Below are positions 34,803-43,524 of a DNA stretch of 64,000 bases, one piece after another. The stretch's first letter is position 1; every line of letters starts with the position of its first letter. Source of the stretch: an uncultured Lachnospiraceae bacterium (GTDB lineage: Bacteria > Bacillota > Clostridia > Lachnospirales > Lachnospiraceae); the NCBI GenBank assembly GCA_947177165.1, contig CAMWTP010000017.1, positions 23,635 to 87,634 on the forward strand, read 5' to 3'. Position numbers and translations under genes: made by a program. Below the pieces are notes generated by a model. The model ran no database searches and was not told the origin of the DNA. It worked only from the letters and a program-made list of their open reading frames with translations.

Positions 34803-35016
34803 TCCTTTGTTCTCCCCACATAAGGCAATTTCCGCTTCAGCTCAGCAATCGCACCATAATGTAAGATGTAAAATCTGCAGGAGCCGTCTCGGCAAGCAAT
34901 CTTCTGTGCTCATCCTCCCACCCCATTATATTTACTGGATTATTGTCGCATGTTCACCTGACTGGTTCACGGATTCAGGTAATATTCATTTACTTTTCCA
35001 CATATTCGACGTTCAG

Positions 35017-37191
35017 TTAAAACTTTACATACCATTCCTTGCCCTTGAGAACTCGGTTTTCAATATCAATACCGTTCTCATTCTGCTGGATAGGCAGCTT
35101 CTCTATAATTTCGTCATCCTCCATTCTATGAGCATAATATCCATCGTTAGCACATTCAAACCATATATCACCCTTAATCAGATATTGACCATATTCATCC
35201 CTTGATAATGCATCCTCATCAATGAGCTTCAAAAAAGGCTGATACGAATTACCAGAAAGATACAATTCAGCATATAGCATAAGTATCTCATACGGTGCTT
35301 TTTCCTTGTCCGCCCAATGAATCTTTCCATATCTTCCCATTCTGAAAGCACCTGCATATTTAATATAATAATAACGCCAATCAAAGGTAGAATTGCTTTC
35401 ACACTCTGACAAATAATCATTGATAACTTTCCGTAAAGCATCATCCGTGCAAAAATCAAGTTTTTTAAGTAATTTCAAAAGTATATCATGCGTTTTATCA
35501 TACCCTGAAGCAGCTCCCTTATGGAACAAATTAATCCACGCTTTTGAAATATACTTTGAACCAATCTGATACCTCCAGCCATTTCTGTCAGTTTGTGTAT
35601 AATCTCCTATCGAAAGCATTGCACAATCAATCAGATCTTTGTTACACTTATACAATTCCTGAAAAGCATTAAAATATTCTGGGTACTCAAGTCCCAATAT
35701 ACCAATCTGTCCATAAAGCAGCTCATGATCCTCTACTGCAAACAGTTCTTCAACCAAATTCGGATTTTTTTCGCCCCATTCAAGCTTAATACTCTCCTCT
35801 GAAAGCTGGTACAAATTAAAATTATTTTCAATCTTATCATCAATAATTCCGCGAATGATAATGGAATCAACCTGTTTCAGAATGGACGGCATACGATTTC
35901 CAGATGTACGCTGCTCACTATCGCTGATTTCGTCCTCTGAATTTCTGCATAGATTATGTACAATCCGCAATCTTCTCGCAAAATCTTCCTCAGTAACCGC
36001 ATCTTTATTAAGCAAGTAAACAACAATAGCATACAGCAGAACAACACGATTCAAAGGAAACGCTCTGTTTCTTGAACCATAGACATCTGCATAATTTCTC
36101 AGGCAATCACCCAAAATATCAATTTTACTGTCGAGCATAATCTTTCCAATCTCGTGTCTACTTGAAATAAATCGACTTAAAAATCCAGAAGGTGTCGCAT
36201 TTAGATATGATTCACACCAAATATCAAAGCATTTTTCCATATAACTCAGATTTTGGGCGGCATTCTCATTTTTAGAAGAAAAAAAGGCATCCAATAATTC
36301 AAACTCTGTAAACCTTCTCCCTTGCAGTGTACCTCCGCTTTTGTAACACAGTATATCGCAAATAAAACGAAAATAGCATAAAAACTCATCGTCAATTACA
36401 TTATCATTGCCACGATACTTCCAAAGCATATCTGTCCAGTCCGTATCTATTTTATTTAATATTCGCTTGCTGCTTTCTTCATCTATGCTTTTTAATGTAT
36501 GTTCCATCTCCGCTTTAAAATGTTCAAATAAGGAAAGCGGCTTCCCTCTTGAGTTCATCTTGATATACAATTCATCTGACAATCCCATATCTCTTATTGG
36601 GAGAAAGTAAAAGCTGATTGCTCCATTTTCAAGTTTTTCCCATAAATCACCTATATCTGCAAAGGTGTGATGAATTTCATTGAGCATTACGAGCATAGCA
36701 CTAATTGTAGAATCTTTCTTCCAGTCAAGAGGAAACCATGCCTGATCTATAATTTCCTCAGATAGTGTTTTCTCAAAAGACGGAATATATCCCACAAGAA
36801 AAGTACAAAAATCCCTTGCGCTATATCTTGTTTCATAACTAAAAAGACTCAGGAAAGCATATTTATCCCTTTCAATCTTTTCACGTTTTGCCGCGTACCA
36901 ATGAAGCAAGAAAAGTGTTGTTAATCGTTGCTGTCCATCTAAAGGTGTCATGATTCCCTGCTTATTTATATCTCCATAAATAAAATCAAGTGTTATCGGC
37001 TTCTCAGTTATCGCTTTATATAGAGATTCCAAAAATCTCTTACGAACACGAGAGCTTTCATTATCCACCCTTCCCTGAGCGTAATCTCTCTGTATGATTG
37101 GTATAACAATCTTTTTGAGTTCAACCATTTCCTCTCCAACTGGAAAGCTTGTATTAAAAATATCAATAAATGTGTGTTGATTCGCTGCCAT
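35017..37191 (-). CDS. DUF262-family protein without visible HNH (partner B)
   Basis: The 724-residue protein has a DUF262 (GmrSD N-terminal, ParB-like) domain with IVIPIIQRDYAQGR at about 30-45 and TPLDGQQRLTTLFLLHWY at about 80-97. The rest is a long helical region (DKIDTDWTDMLWKYRG; YAIVVYLLNKDAV) and a C-terminal segment ending WYVKF. I find no DUF1524/HNH motif. It begins one base after the stop of its neighbour, so the two are translationally coupled. DUF262 proteins are nucleotide-dependent endonuclease subunits of modification-dependent defence (GmrSD, BrxU) and related systems. The ATG at 37191 fits the AAGGATGGTGA spacing better than the earlier ATG. Confidence 0.8.
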   Translation of the reverse strand: MAANQHTFIDIFNTSFPVGEEMVELKKIVIPIIQRDYAQGRVDNESSRVRKRFLESLYKAITEKPITLDFIYGDINKQGIMTPLDGQQRLTTLFLLHWYAAKREKIERDKYAFLSLFSYETRYSARDFCTFLVGYIPSFEKTLSEEIIDQAWFPLDWKKDSTISAMLVMLNEIHHTFADIGDLWEKLENGAISFYFLPIRDMGLSDELYIKMNSRGKPLSLFEHFKAEMEHTLKSIDEESSKRILNKIDTDWTDMLWKYRGNDNVIDDEFLCYFRFICDILCYKSGGTLQGRRFTEFELLDAFFSSKNENAAQNLSYMEKCFDIWCESYLNATPSGFLSRFISSRHEIGKIMLDSKIDILGDCLRNYADVYGSRNRAFPLNRVVLLYAIVVYLLNKDAVTEEDFARRLRIVHNLCRNSEDEISDSEQRTSGNRMPSILKQVDSIIIRGIIDDKIENNFNLYQLSEESIKLEWGEKNPNLVEELFAVEDHELLYGQIGILGLEYPEYFNAFQELYKCNKDLIDCAMLSIGDYTQTDRNGWRYQIGSKYISKAWINLFHKGAASGYDKTHDILLKLLKKLDFCTDDALRKVINDYLSECESNSTFDWRYYYIKYAGAFRMGRYGKIHWADKEKAPYEILMLYAELYLSGNSYQPFLKLIDEDALSRDEYGQYLIKGDIWFECANDGYYAHRMEDDEIIEKLPIQQNENGIDIENRVLKGKEWYVKF

Positions 37192-37192
37192 G

Positions 37193-38905
37193 TTATTCAC
37201 CATCCTTTTCTATGCGTATAGGCTCGGACAGATATTCCGATAAAACCGAATTAACAGCAGTAATGTATGCCACACGGTCAGCCTGTCCCCAAAAATGAAA
37301 TTGATTCTGCTCTGAAGGCGTATAATACTTTAAAAAGATCATTTTGGTGCAAAAGGGGATATACCTTCCCTTTTTATCCATTTCAATGATCTTATTTCTC
37401 TTTACATCAAATGTAGAATTATTCAGAGCTGCATTATCACTCATATTAAGCAAAGCCAGGTTTGATATTGTATGCAAATATTCCGTATTTCCGCCAACCG
37501 AAAGCAGCCTTATGATTTCCTGCTGAACGCTTTCAAACTCTTTCCTGTCAAGTTTTCTTTTACTCATACATATATCTATTTTTTCTATGATCTTTGTTAC
37601 AGCAGCATTACTATCTGACAATGTCTCGATTGAATGTCTGTGCAAACGAAGCCACTCTTTCCATTCCTCCTGTTTTTTCATCCCCTCAGACTGCTGTGCG
37701 TGGATATGTTCCAAGCTCCATGCACCTTTTTCTTTGAATTTATCAAAAGGAAATCTCTGTGCCTCCTCATCTATCTGCCTTACCGACTCAATATTAAAGA
37801 GAAGTAGAAGTCTGCTTATTTTTACGTAGTCTCCTGGTGTATTGTAGTCCAATTCAGCATAGTTACTATTTATGGCGATACTCTGCTTTATAAGTCCGTC
37901 AAGTTCATCAACAAATACGCTTTTGGTTCTATCCTTTGAAAGCGTATAAATACTCTGTAAAGAGATCCCCGGGCAACGGGCTGCTATCAAATATCCAATC
38001 TTATGGTAAAGCACATGATTCTCAAACCAGTCCTTTAATATCAAAAATGTATGCAAAATTTCACGCCAAATATCGTTTAAATTTTCCTCTCTCCCTCTTT
38101 CATCAAAGTAGAAAAAAGTGTAGTATTTCTCCTTATTGCCCTGTGGCATTTGAGAAATCAAATTCAAGACAAGATCGATTCTGGTCTGATATTTTTCTGC
38201 ATTCTGATTAGTTAAAAAACACCACAAAGATTCATTATGAAGTTCCTTTTCAATATTATCCCATTGAAGTGAGATTTCCTCCTGTTTTTCTCTATCCATA
38301 TCAAAATTATTATCCCTACTCAAAAACATGGCTTTTACAAGTTCTGCACTCGTCAACGGAATTTTTCCTATATTCAGTCTTGCAAATAGAGCTATGGCAT
38401 CCTCTGACTCCCCAACCTCATACCAGATAATTTTTACATTTTCATCAAAATATTTATTCAAATTAGTGAGAGTTGACTTTTTTTCTTTACTTTCAAACCA
38501 TTCCAAGATAGTTTCATAGGCATTACAAATAAACCAAAAGTCAACATTCTCTTCTTTTTGAGTCATATCAACTTCCTTCAAAAAATCCTCTGACTTTATC
38601 CTTGTTTCATATCTCAGGTTAAACTTTGGTTCATCCAGAAAACCACTGCTCGCATTATACATATATCTGTAAATCAGATATATTGTTGTAAGTCGCTGTT
38701 GTCCATCTATAAGCTCGTAGATTTCTCCATTCTTTCGCACAACAACAGGTTGCAAGCAATAATTCTTTGTCCCATTAGAATAAATATCTTCCAAAAGTCT
38801 GAAAACCTCATCTCTACCCCATCTGTATCCACGCTGGTATGACGGAACAAAAAAAGTACCTTCTATTGCCCCCACAAGTTTCGTATCAAGTATTATCTCT
38901 GACAT
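37193..38905 (-). CDS. DUF262 plus DUF1524 (HNH) protein (partner A)
   Basis: The 570-residue protein has a DUF262 core with VPSYQRGYRWGRDEVF at about 17-32 and ELIDGQQRLTTIYLIYR at about 63-79. The HNH-type nuclease motif of DUF1524 appears as SLEHIHAQQ at about 398-406, followed by LALLNMSDNAALNNSTFDVKR, whose LxNL/N-type residues are typical of that domain. This is the single-chain GmrSD plan. The adjacent second DUF262 protein lacks the nuclease, giving an asymmetric pair. Lower GC than surrounding genes suggests acquisition. A degenerate HxlR-like relic lies upstream. Confidence 0.85.
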   Translation of the reverse strand: MSEIILDTKLVGAIEGTFFVPSYQRGYRWGRDEVFRLLEDIYSNGTKNYCLQPVVVRKNGEIYELIDGQQRLTTIYLIYRYMYNASSGFLDEPKFNLRYETRIKSEDFLKEVDMTQKEENVDFWFICNAYETILEWFESKEKKSTLTNLNKYFDENVKIIWYEVGESEDAIALFARLNIGKIPLTSAELVKAMFLSRDNNFDMDREKQEEISLQWDNIEKELHNESLWCFLTNQNAEKYQTRIDLVLNLISQMPQGNKEKYYTFFYFDERGREENLNDIWREILHTFLILKDWFENHVLYHKIGYLIAARCPGISLQSIYTLSKDRTKSVFVDELDGLIKQSIAINSNYAELDYNTPGDYVKISRLLLLFNIESVRQIDEEAQRFPFDKFKEKGAWSLEHIHAQQSEGMKKQEEWKEWLRLHRHSIETLSDSNAAVTKIIEKIDICMSKRKLDRKEFESVQQEIIRLLSVGGNTEYLHTISNLALLNMSDNAALNNSTFDVKRNKIIEMDKKGRYIPFCTKMIFLKYYTPSEQNQFHFWGQADRVAYITAVNSVLSEYLSEPIRIEKDGE

Positions 38906-39035
38906 AAGGAACCTCCATTTAATAAATTACTCAAACTTCTCACATCAAAAATGAAAGGTAAAAAAACTTTTTTGGTATTTAATGCCATTATACCCCAAAA
39001 CCAACAAAGCCACAAGTACCCGCTCATGGCTCCGT

Positions 39036-39186
39036 TAATCTTCTTAACTAATATAACTGCAAACTGCCATACTAACATCTCTCTTATCTGTTTTCCCATT
39101 TCAGACATACAGTATTCGACCTTTGTAGGAGCCTGTGGGTATTCCCTGTGAATAATAGGTTCATCTTTCTCCAACTCATTTAATTA
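39036..39186 (-). pseudogene. HxlR-type regulator remnant
   Basis: The minus frame reads LNELEKDEPIIHRE, then APTKVEYCMSEMGKQI. These match the wing and following helix of HxlR winged-helix regulators (NELEkDGiIHRE...PpKVEYsLTelGk). An in-frame TAA (39186-39184) sits immediately upstream, and the N-terminal half with the recognition helix is missing, so this is a relic. Confidence 0.65.
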
Positions 39187-39262
39187 ATCCCTTTTCGTAA
39201 AAGTGTTCCTACTGCATAAAATTTTTAATGTATCATTCTGCATATGATTACCGATTTTGCTC

Positions 39263-39502
39263 TCACTTAACAGCTCTGTGTACGGGAAGTTGTCGATTTG
39301 CCTGAACCGTATCTCGATGTGCCTCTGCATAAGTACGGCACAAATCGGGAAACCATCCATCTGTATAATCCACTAAAACTCTATCTACCTTGTCCCATAT
39401 ATCAGAATTTTTTCCAGACATAATAAAATCCAAAAATTCTTCATCTCCTTTTGGATAAATACCATTCGGCATTCTCCTCTCATTAAATTCTGGTTTATAC
39501 AT
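39263..39502 (-). CDS. Doubtful small ORF
   Basis: The 79-residue frame has a plausible soluble composition (GIYPKGDEEFLDFIMSGKNS; DRVLVDYTDGWFPDL). It lacks a clear ribosome site and any recognised family. It may be real, a relic or chance. Confidence 0.25.
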   Translation of the reverse strand: MYKPEFNERRMPNGIYPKGDEEFLDFIMSGKNSDIWDKVDRVLVDYTDGWFPDLCRTYAEAHRDTVQANRQLPVHRAVK

Positions 39503-39628
39503 TTAATTATAAAATATATTCCAGCCACTTACAATGCATACTTATCCTCATTTTCATCAGGAACACAATACCGAAAAGGGAGTTTGATTTAACATGACAT
39601 TTTCTACCCATAATGATATAATTTTTTA

Positions 39629-39659
39629 TTGACTTGAAGCGCGCTTCATAGTTTATGAT
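39629..39659 (+). promoter_or_regulatory. MerR-type promoter with perfect palindrome
   Basis: TTGACT (39629-39634) and TATGAT (39654-39659) are spaced by 19 bases. The spacer begins with the perfect 14-base palindrome TGAAGCGCGCTTCA (39635-39648). This geometry points to activation and repression by the MerR protein encoded just downstream. Confidence 0.85.
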
Positions 39660-39680
39660 GAAACAGAAAGGTGGATTTAT

Positions 39681-40100
39681 ATGTATTCAGCAAAAGAAGC
39701 AGCCAAAATAACCGATTTATCGGCGGCAACTTTGAGATATTATGAAAATGAAAAATTAATGCCCAAAATAGCTAGAAACAGCAAAAAATACAGGCAATAT
39801 ACAGATGAGGACATTGAATGGATAAAAATGATACAGTGTATGCGTAGGGCAAATATCCCCATTCATTCCATTAAGGAATATGTATCACTGTTAATACAGG
39901 GCGGAGAAACCCTTGAACAGCGTTTTGTCATGGTGCAGAATCATATGGAAGATATTAAAAAACAAATGACAGATTTACAACATGCACTTGACCTGACACA
40001 AAAAAAGCTATCGTTCTATGAGAAACTTTTAGCGGATTCCTCCTATAAAAATATGCCATATAGTGAGGAATGGAAGTTATTTAATCATGGCGAAAATTAA
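39681..40100 (+). CDS. MerR-family regulator (AdhR/CueR-like)
   Basis: The 139-residue protein has the MerR DNA-binding start (YSAKEAAKITDLSAATLRYYE), a long dimerisation helix, and a short C-terminal helix without a CXXC-type metal site. It resembles AdhR/NmlR-like regulators that respond to carbonyl compounds, but the effector is unproven. GGTGG lies eight bases before the ATG. It precedes a tautomerase gene by 28 bases, with which it forms an operon under the palindromic promoter. Confidence 0.88.
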   Translation: MYSAKEAAKITDLSAATLRYYENEKLMPKIARNSKKYRQYTDEDIEWIKMIQCMRRANIPIHSIKEYVSLLIQGGETLEQRFVMVQNHMEDIKKQMTDLQHALDLTQKKLSFYEKLLADSSYKNMPYSEEWKLFNHGEN

Positions 40101-40128
40101 AGAGGAAAAACGGGGGAGGAAATTAGAA

Positions 40129-40341
40129 ATGCCATATATCACAGTAGAAAGCGGTGTTTTATCCGATGTCCAAAAAGAGGAGCTGATTAAACAGTTAACG
40201 GAACTATCGTCTAAAATTATGAATATACCAGAGGAATTTTTTGTTACAACCATAAAAGAAGTGCCTGACAAAAACTTTGGCATTGGCGGCAAAACCATTG
40301 ACAGGGTAAAAGAAGAGTATCTTCAGACACTTGGAAAATAA
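40129..40341 (+). CDS. 4-oxalocrotonate tautomerase-like enzyme
   Basis: The 70-residue protein starts MPYITVESGVLSD, so the catalytic proline is exposed after Met removal. It continues with the family pattern (KEELIKQLTELSSKIMNIPEE; FFVTTIKEVPDKNFGIGGKT). These small hexameric enzymes tautomerise 2-hydroxymuconate and similar compounds; many have unknown physiological substrates. The start at 40129 is fixed by GGGGGAGG and by the catalytic proline. It follows the MerR gene and is probably controlled by it. Confidence 0.9.
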   Translation: MPYITVESGVLSDVQKEELIKQLTELSSKIMNIPEEFFVTTIKEVPDKNFGIGGKTIDRVKEEYLQTLGK

Positions 40342-40419
40342 ATGCAGGCTATTTCAATACCAAAACGAGGAAAAGGACGGTGATATCCTATGGGACTATC
40401 CCCGTCCCTGCTTATATTC

Positions 40420-40914
40420 CTACTCACGCAACGCTTCCAAATCACAAACCATAATATACTCTTCTTCATTCTCATGAAGCACTTCAAATCCCACCGCCTC
40501 ATACATTTTTACCGCGTAATTTGCTTTCTGCACTGACAGGGACACCTTTTTATATCCCCTTTTCCTCAGCAGAAAAAGCATCCGGCGCATGAGTTCCGTT
40601 CCGATTCCGTATCCGCGGTATTCCTTGAAGAGCGCGATCGCAAGAGATGGTGTATGATCATCTACATGACCGTAATCCTTCATGATCCTGCTCCACACAG
40701 CGCCGATTGGCTTTCCGTTCTGTTCTGCCAGCAAAGCGTTATCATCTCTTTTCCCAAAATCGGCCACATATACCTGCAATTCCTGACGGTAGATAATGTC
40801 CCTTGGCGGAGCTTCCATGCCTTCAGGAATAAAAATTGCTTCGTAAAGAAAATCGTCCAGCAGTTTATATTCCGTGGGTTTCATTTCTCTTATATTGTAT
40901 GAACACTTGATCAC
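40420..40914 (-). CDS. GNAT-family acetyltransferase
   Basis: The 164-residue protein has the GNAT fold: YNIREMKPTEYKLLDDFLYE at the start, PSLAIALFKEYRGYGIGTELMRRML (pantetheine-binding loop Gly-Tyr-Gly-Ile-Gly), and a C-terminal VSLSVQKANYAVKMYEAVGFEVL. It transfers an acetyl group to an amine of unknown identity. The start is a GTG at 40914; the only later ATG would remove the first strand. No neighbour suggests a substrate. Confidence 0.88.
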   Translation of the reverse strand: MIKCSYNIREMKPTEYKLLDDFLYEAIFIPEGMEAPPRDIIYRQELQVYVADFGKRDDNALLAEQNGKPIGAVWSRIMKDYGHVDDHTPSLAIALFKEYRGYGIGTELMRRMLFLLRKRGYKKVSLSVQKANYAVKMYEAVGFEVLHENEEEYIMVCDLEALRE

Positions 40915-40976
40915 TTTCTGTTCATAAATTTTCTACAGTTCCTACCTTTCATTCCGTTTTATTTGTCTCACTTATT

Positions 40977-43010
40977 TCAATCATCTTTCATCTGAACTTC
41001 ATAACGGTATTCTGACAGACTCCACGCTCCGTCTCCCTCATAGTTAAACTCTGCCTCGAAATGATTTCCCTGAAAAATTCCTGAGACACAATGGTCTGAA
41101 TCACGATCAACCAGCAGCTCCACATCCATCTCACTGTGAGCTGAATCCATATACTGCTGTACCATAGGCAGATAAATATTCTCATGAAACGCATAGGCGC
41201 GCCAGATCTTATCGCTTCCTTTGTCCACAATAAACAACTGCTCCTGATCTGTCTCTGTTCCATAATCCCCAAAATATCCTAGAATCATCAGCTCCTGATC
41301 TCCGTCCGCGTCAAAATCTGCCTCGTATAAGGATGGCACTTCTCTATCATTTGCTGAAAAGTTCTGGTCAATCCGCAGATATTTTTCTTCCGGGGTTTTG
41401 ACAAAGATTGTGTCAGTTACGTTTGTACCATACACATCAAACCCCTGCGTCCTGCCAATCCGAATCGCCCACATGTCCGTTTCTTCACTCCCTGCAAGCT
41501 CCTTCATCGCAGTGATTCTGTCACAGTAGTCCAAAAAGGCATCCATGTCATCTTCATAATATGTCACCTGCGCTTCCAACAAAACCTGCTCCGCATCTGT
41601 CAGCTCATATTCCTGCCCAACCTGATAATTGTCTGCCATGTCACCGCTTTGGTAATTTACCGCCGTTATCCCTTCATTCTCTAACTGCGGCTCCACCGCA
41701 CGGCTCACCAGACTGTCCTCTTCCCCTGCTGCCTTGTCCACGGCGAAAGCACCGCTTAAGGATATATCCTCCGTAATCAATGGCACCTCCTGATAATCAG
41801 GTACCATCGTAAGCCCTGCCGGACGCGGCTTACAGACAAGTCCAACCGTCACAACAGCCACAACACACAACATCATCACAGAAAAAAGCATGCTGCTCTC
41901 CTTATAATGAAGCACATTCTTAATCCTGTATTTCAGTGATGGCTCACCGAATGTGATCGGTGTCAGTGTGTATCCGTTCTGCCGCGCCGCGTATTTCAAC
42001 AGGCTCTCTGCATACTTTTTCCGGATATCCTCACCCGCACTGGCAATCACGGCCTCATCACAGGAAATCTCCATATCCCTCACAAACAAAAAATAGGCTG
42101 CCCAAACGAGCGGATTGAACCAGTGAATCACTGCAATCATAAAAAATAAGGGCTTAAATATGTAATCTTTTCGCTTTCTGTGATAACTCTCATGGGCAAT
42201 GATATAAGTGCGCTCCTCCTCGTCAATTGTTTGTGGCAGATAGATCGTCGGAGATAGAAATCCCCACAAGAACGGCGTCTCAATGCCGCCAACAGACATA
42301 ACGCCTTTCTCTGCACACTCCCCGGAAATATGGTCTCCCGTAATTGGCTTCGCACCCTTCAGCTGACCACGAAGCTTCAAGACAGCCCTGATATTCCCTG
42401 CCATTAACAGGATTACCCCGACTCCCCACACAAATGCCAGAAACTTTTTTCGGGAATCCCTATTTATTTGATCATTGATATTATAAGCTGACTCACGGTT
42501 TGAATCTGTCCCCGGTATACCATTTTCTCCTTCTTCATACTGTGTGACAGGTGTATAATAATGATGCTGACTCACAGTCTCCGTAATTGTTTCATTCGGA
42601 AGATAATCCACCGGCGCCTCTGATACCTCTTGCACATACATCGCCTCGCGGTTTGAATCTGTCCCCGGTATGCCATCTTCTCCTTCTTCATACCGTGTAA
42701 CAGGTGTATAATAATGATGCTGACTTACGGCCTCCGTTATCATTTCATTCGGAAGATAATCCGTTTCGCTCTCATTTTTGTCCATAATGTCAAAATCTGC
42801 TATCCATGCAGGTACAAGGCTGAACGGCCCTGCAATCCGAAACGGGATACAGAGACTGACGAAAACCACAAACCACAGAAGATACGCATATTTTCTCTCC
42901 CATCTCAGAATCAAGGCACGAACCACCATCACCACCACAATCGTGTAACAACTGATTAAACTGATATTCAATATCCTGACAAATAAATCACCGTACATAT
43001 TGCTACCCAT
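40977..43010 (-). CDS. BlaR1/M56-type sensor metalloprotease with internal duplication
   Basis: The 677-residue protein has four membrane segments in its first 390 residues and the zinc-protease motif HESYH (273-277). Between TM2 and TM3 lies a 51-residue unit (beginning DYLPNEMITEAVSQHHYYTP, residues 84-134) that is repeated (135-174). The C-terminal sensor is not a penicillin-binding domain. It ends in a calcium-like loop (EADFDADGDQELMI) and DHCVSGIFQGNHFEAEFNYE, so its ligand is not a beta-lactam by inference. M56 proteases cleave the BlaI repressor on signal binding. The start at 43010 follows GGAGG by six bases. Confidence 0.88.
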   Translation of the reverse strand: MGSNMYGDLFVRILNISLISCYTIVVVMVVRALILRWERKYAYLLWFVVFVSLCIPFRIAGPFSLVPAWIADFDIMDKNESETDYLPNEMITEAVSQHHYYTPVTRYEEGEDGIPGTDSNREAMYVQEVSEAPVDYLPNETITETVSQHHYYTPVTQYEEGENGIPGTDSNRESAYNINDQINRDSRKKFLAFVWGVGVILLMAGNIRAVLKLRGQLKGAKPITGDHISGECAEKGVMSVGGIETPFLWGFLSPTIYLPQTIDEEERTYIIAHESYHRKRKDYIFKPLFFMIAVIHWFNPLVWAAYFLFVRDMEISCDEAVIASAGEDIRKKYAESLLKYAARQNGYTLTPITFGEPSLKYRIKNVLHYKESSMLFSVMMLCVVAVVTVGLVCKPRPAGLTMVPDYQEVPLITEDISLSGAFAVDKAAGEEDSLVSRAVEPQLENEGITAVNYQSGDMADNYQVGQEYELTDAEQVLLEAQVTYYEDDMDAFLDYCDRITAMKELAGSEETDMWAIRIGRTQGFDVYGTNVTDTIFVKTPEEKYLRIDQNFSANDREVPSLYEADFDADGDQELMILGYFGDYGTETDQEQLFIVDKGSDKIWRAYAFHENIYLPMVQQYMDSAHSEMDVELLVDRDSDHCVSGIFQGNHFEAEFNYEGDGAWSLSEYRYEVQMKDD
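42489..42761 (-). repeat. Tandem duplication inside the M56 protease gene
   Basis: Two copies of a 153-base coding unit (42609-42761, and its partial second copy 42489-42608) encode the repeated DYLPNE...GTDSNRE segment. The 40 shared residues differ at a handful of positions (M/T, A/T, R/Q, D/N), so the duplication is recent but not brand new. Confidence 0.85.
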
Positions 43011-43028
43011 CTTCCCCCTCCAGTACTC

Positions 43029-43388
43029 CTAATCCTTGTACTCTTCAATCAGTGTCACAAGTTCCTCGATATCATTCTTGCTGAGTTTTTTTCGCTTTAA
43101 GAAAGCGGCCACAAAGTTTGGCAGTGAACCGTTATAATTCTCCTCAAGATACTGCTCCCCTTTTTGTCTCGTATACTCCTCCTTGCTGATTTTCGATGTG
43201 ACCACAGCGCCCTTATTCTGAAAAATATCATTCTCACAGATCTTGCGCAGTACTGTATATGTGGTTGACTTCTTCCATCCCAGCCGCTGTGATGCCAGCT
43301 TCACAAGTTCCCCGCTTCCGAGCGGCTCCTTCTCCCATATAATCTCCGCCAGAAGGCTCTCCGCCTCCGTCATAATGTATGTAACCAT
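43029..43388 (-). CDS. BlaI/MecI/CopY-family repressor
   Basis: The 119-residue protein has the BlaI winged helix (EAESLLAEIIWEKEPLGSGELV, KKSTTYTVLRKICENDIFQ) and the C-terminal dimerisation domain that its protease partner cleaves. GGAGGACGAG precedes the ATG. It is 18 bases upstream of the M56 protease gene, so the two form an inducible pair with a long inverted repeat upstream as the operator. Confidence 0.92.
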   Translation of the reverse strand: MVTYIMTEAESLLAEIIWEKEPLGSGELVKLASQRLGWKKSTTYTVLRKICENDIFQNKGAVVTSKISKEEYTRQKGEQYLEENYNGSLPNFVAAFLKRKKLSKNDIEELVTLIEEYKD

Positions 43389-43425
43389 TTGTCTCGTCCT
43401 CCTTCGCTTTTTTCTCTGCCAATCC

Positions 43426-43479
43426 GGTTTAAAAGATTTAAACTAATTGTAGTCTAAATCTTTTAAACCAGTTTGTCAA
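43426..43479 (-). promoter_or_regulatory. BlaI-type operator overlapping the promoter
   Basis: GGTTTAAAAGATTTA (43426-43440) and TAAATCTTTTAAACC (43455-43469) are a perfect 15-base inverted repeat around a 14-base centre. On the minus strand TTGACA (43479-43474) and TAGACT (43456-43451) are spaced 17 bases, with the repeat over the promoter. The repressor bound here would block the polymerase. Confidence 0.8.
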
Positions 43480-43524
43480 TAGATTTCCGCAATTTTGGAC
43501 TTCTGTGTGTTCCATCCGTTCCCG

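Larger units (their letters stand above)
38906..39680. other. Intergenic region with remnants and MerR promoter
   Basis: This AT-rich 775-base region holds a degenerate HxlR-like fragment (39036-39186). It also has a small minus-strand ORF of 79 codons (39263-39502) without a clear ribosome site or family, and the MerR-type promoter at its right end. Nothing else is supported. Confidence 0.5.
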
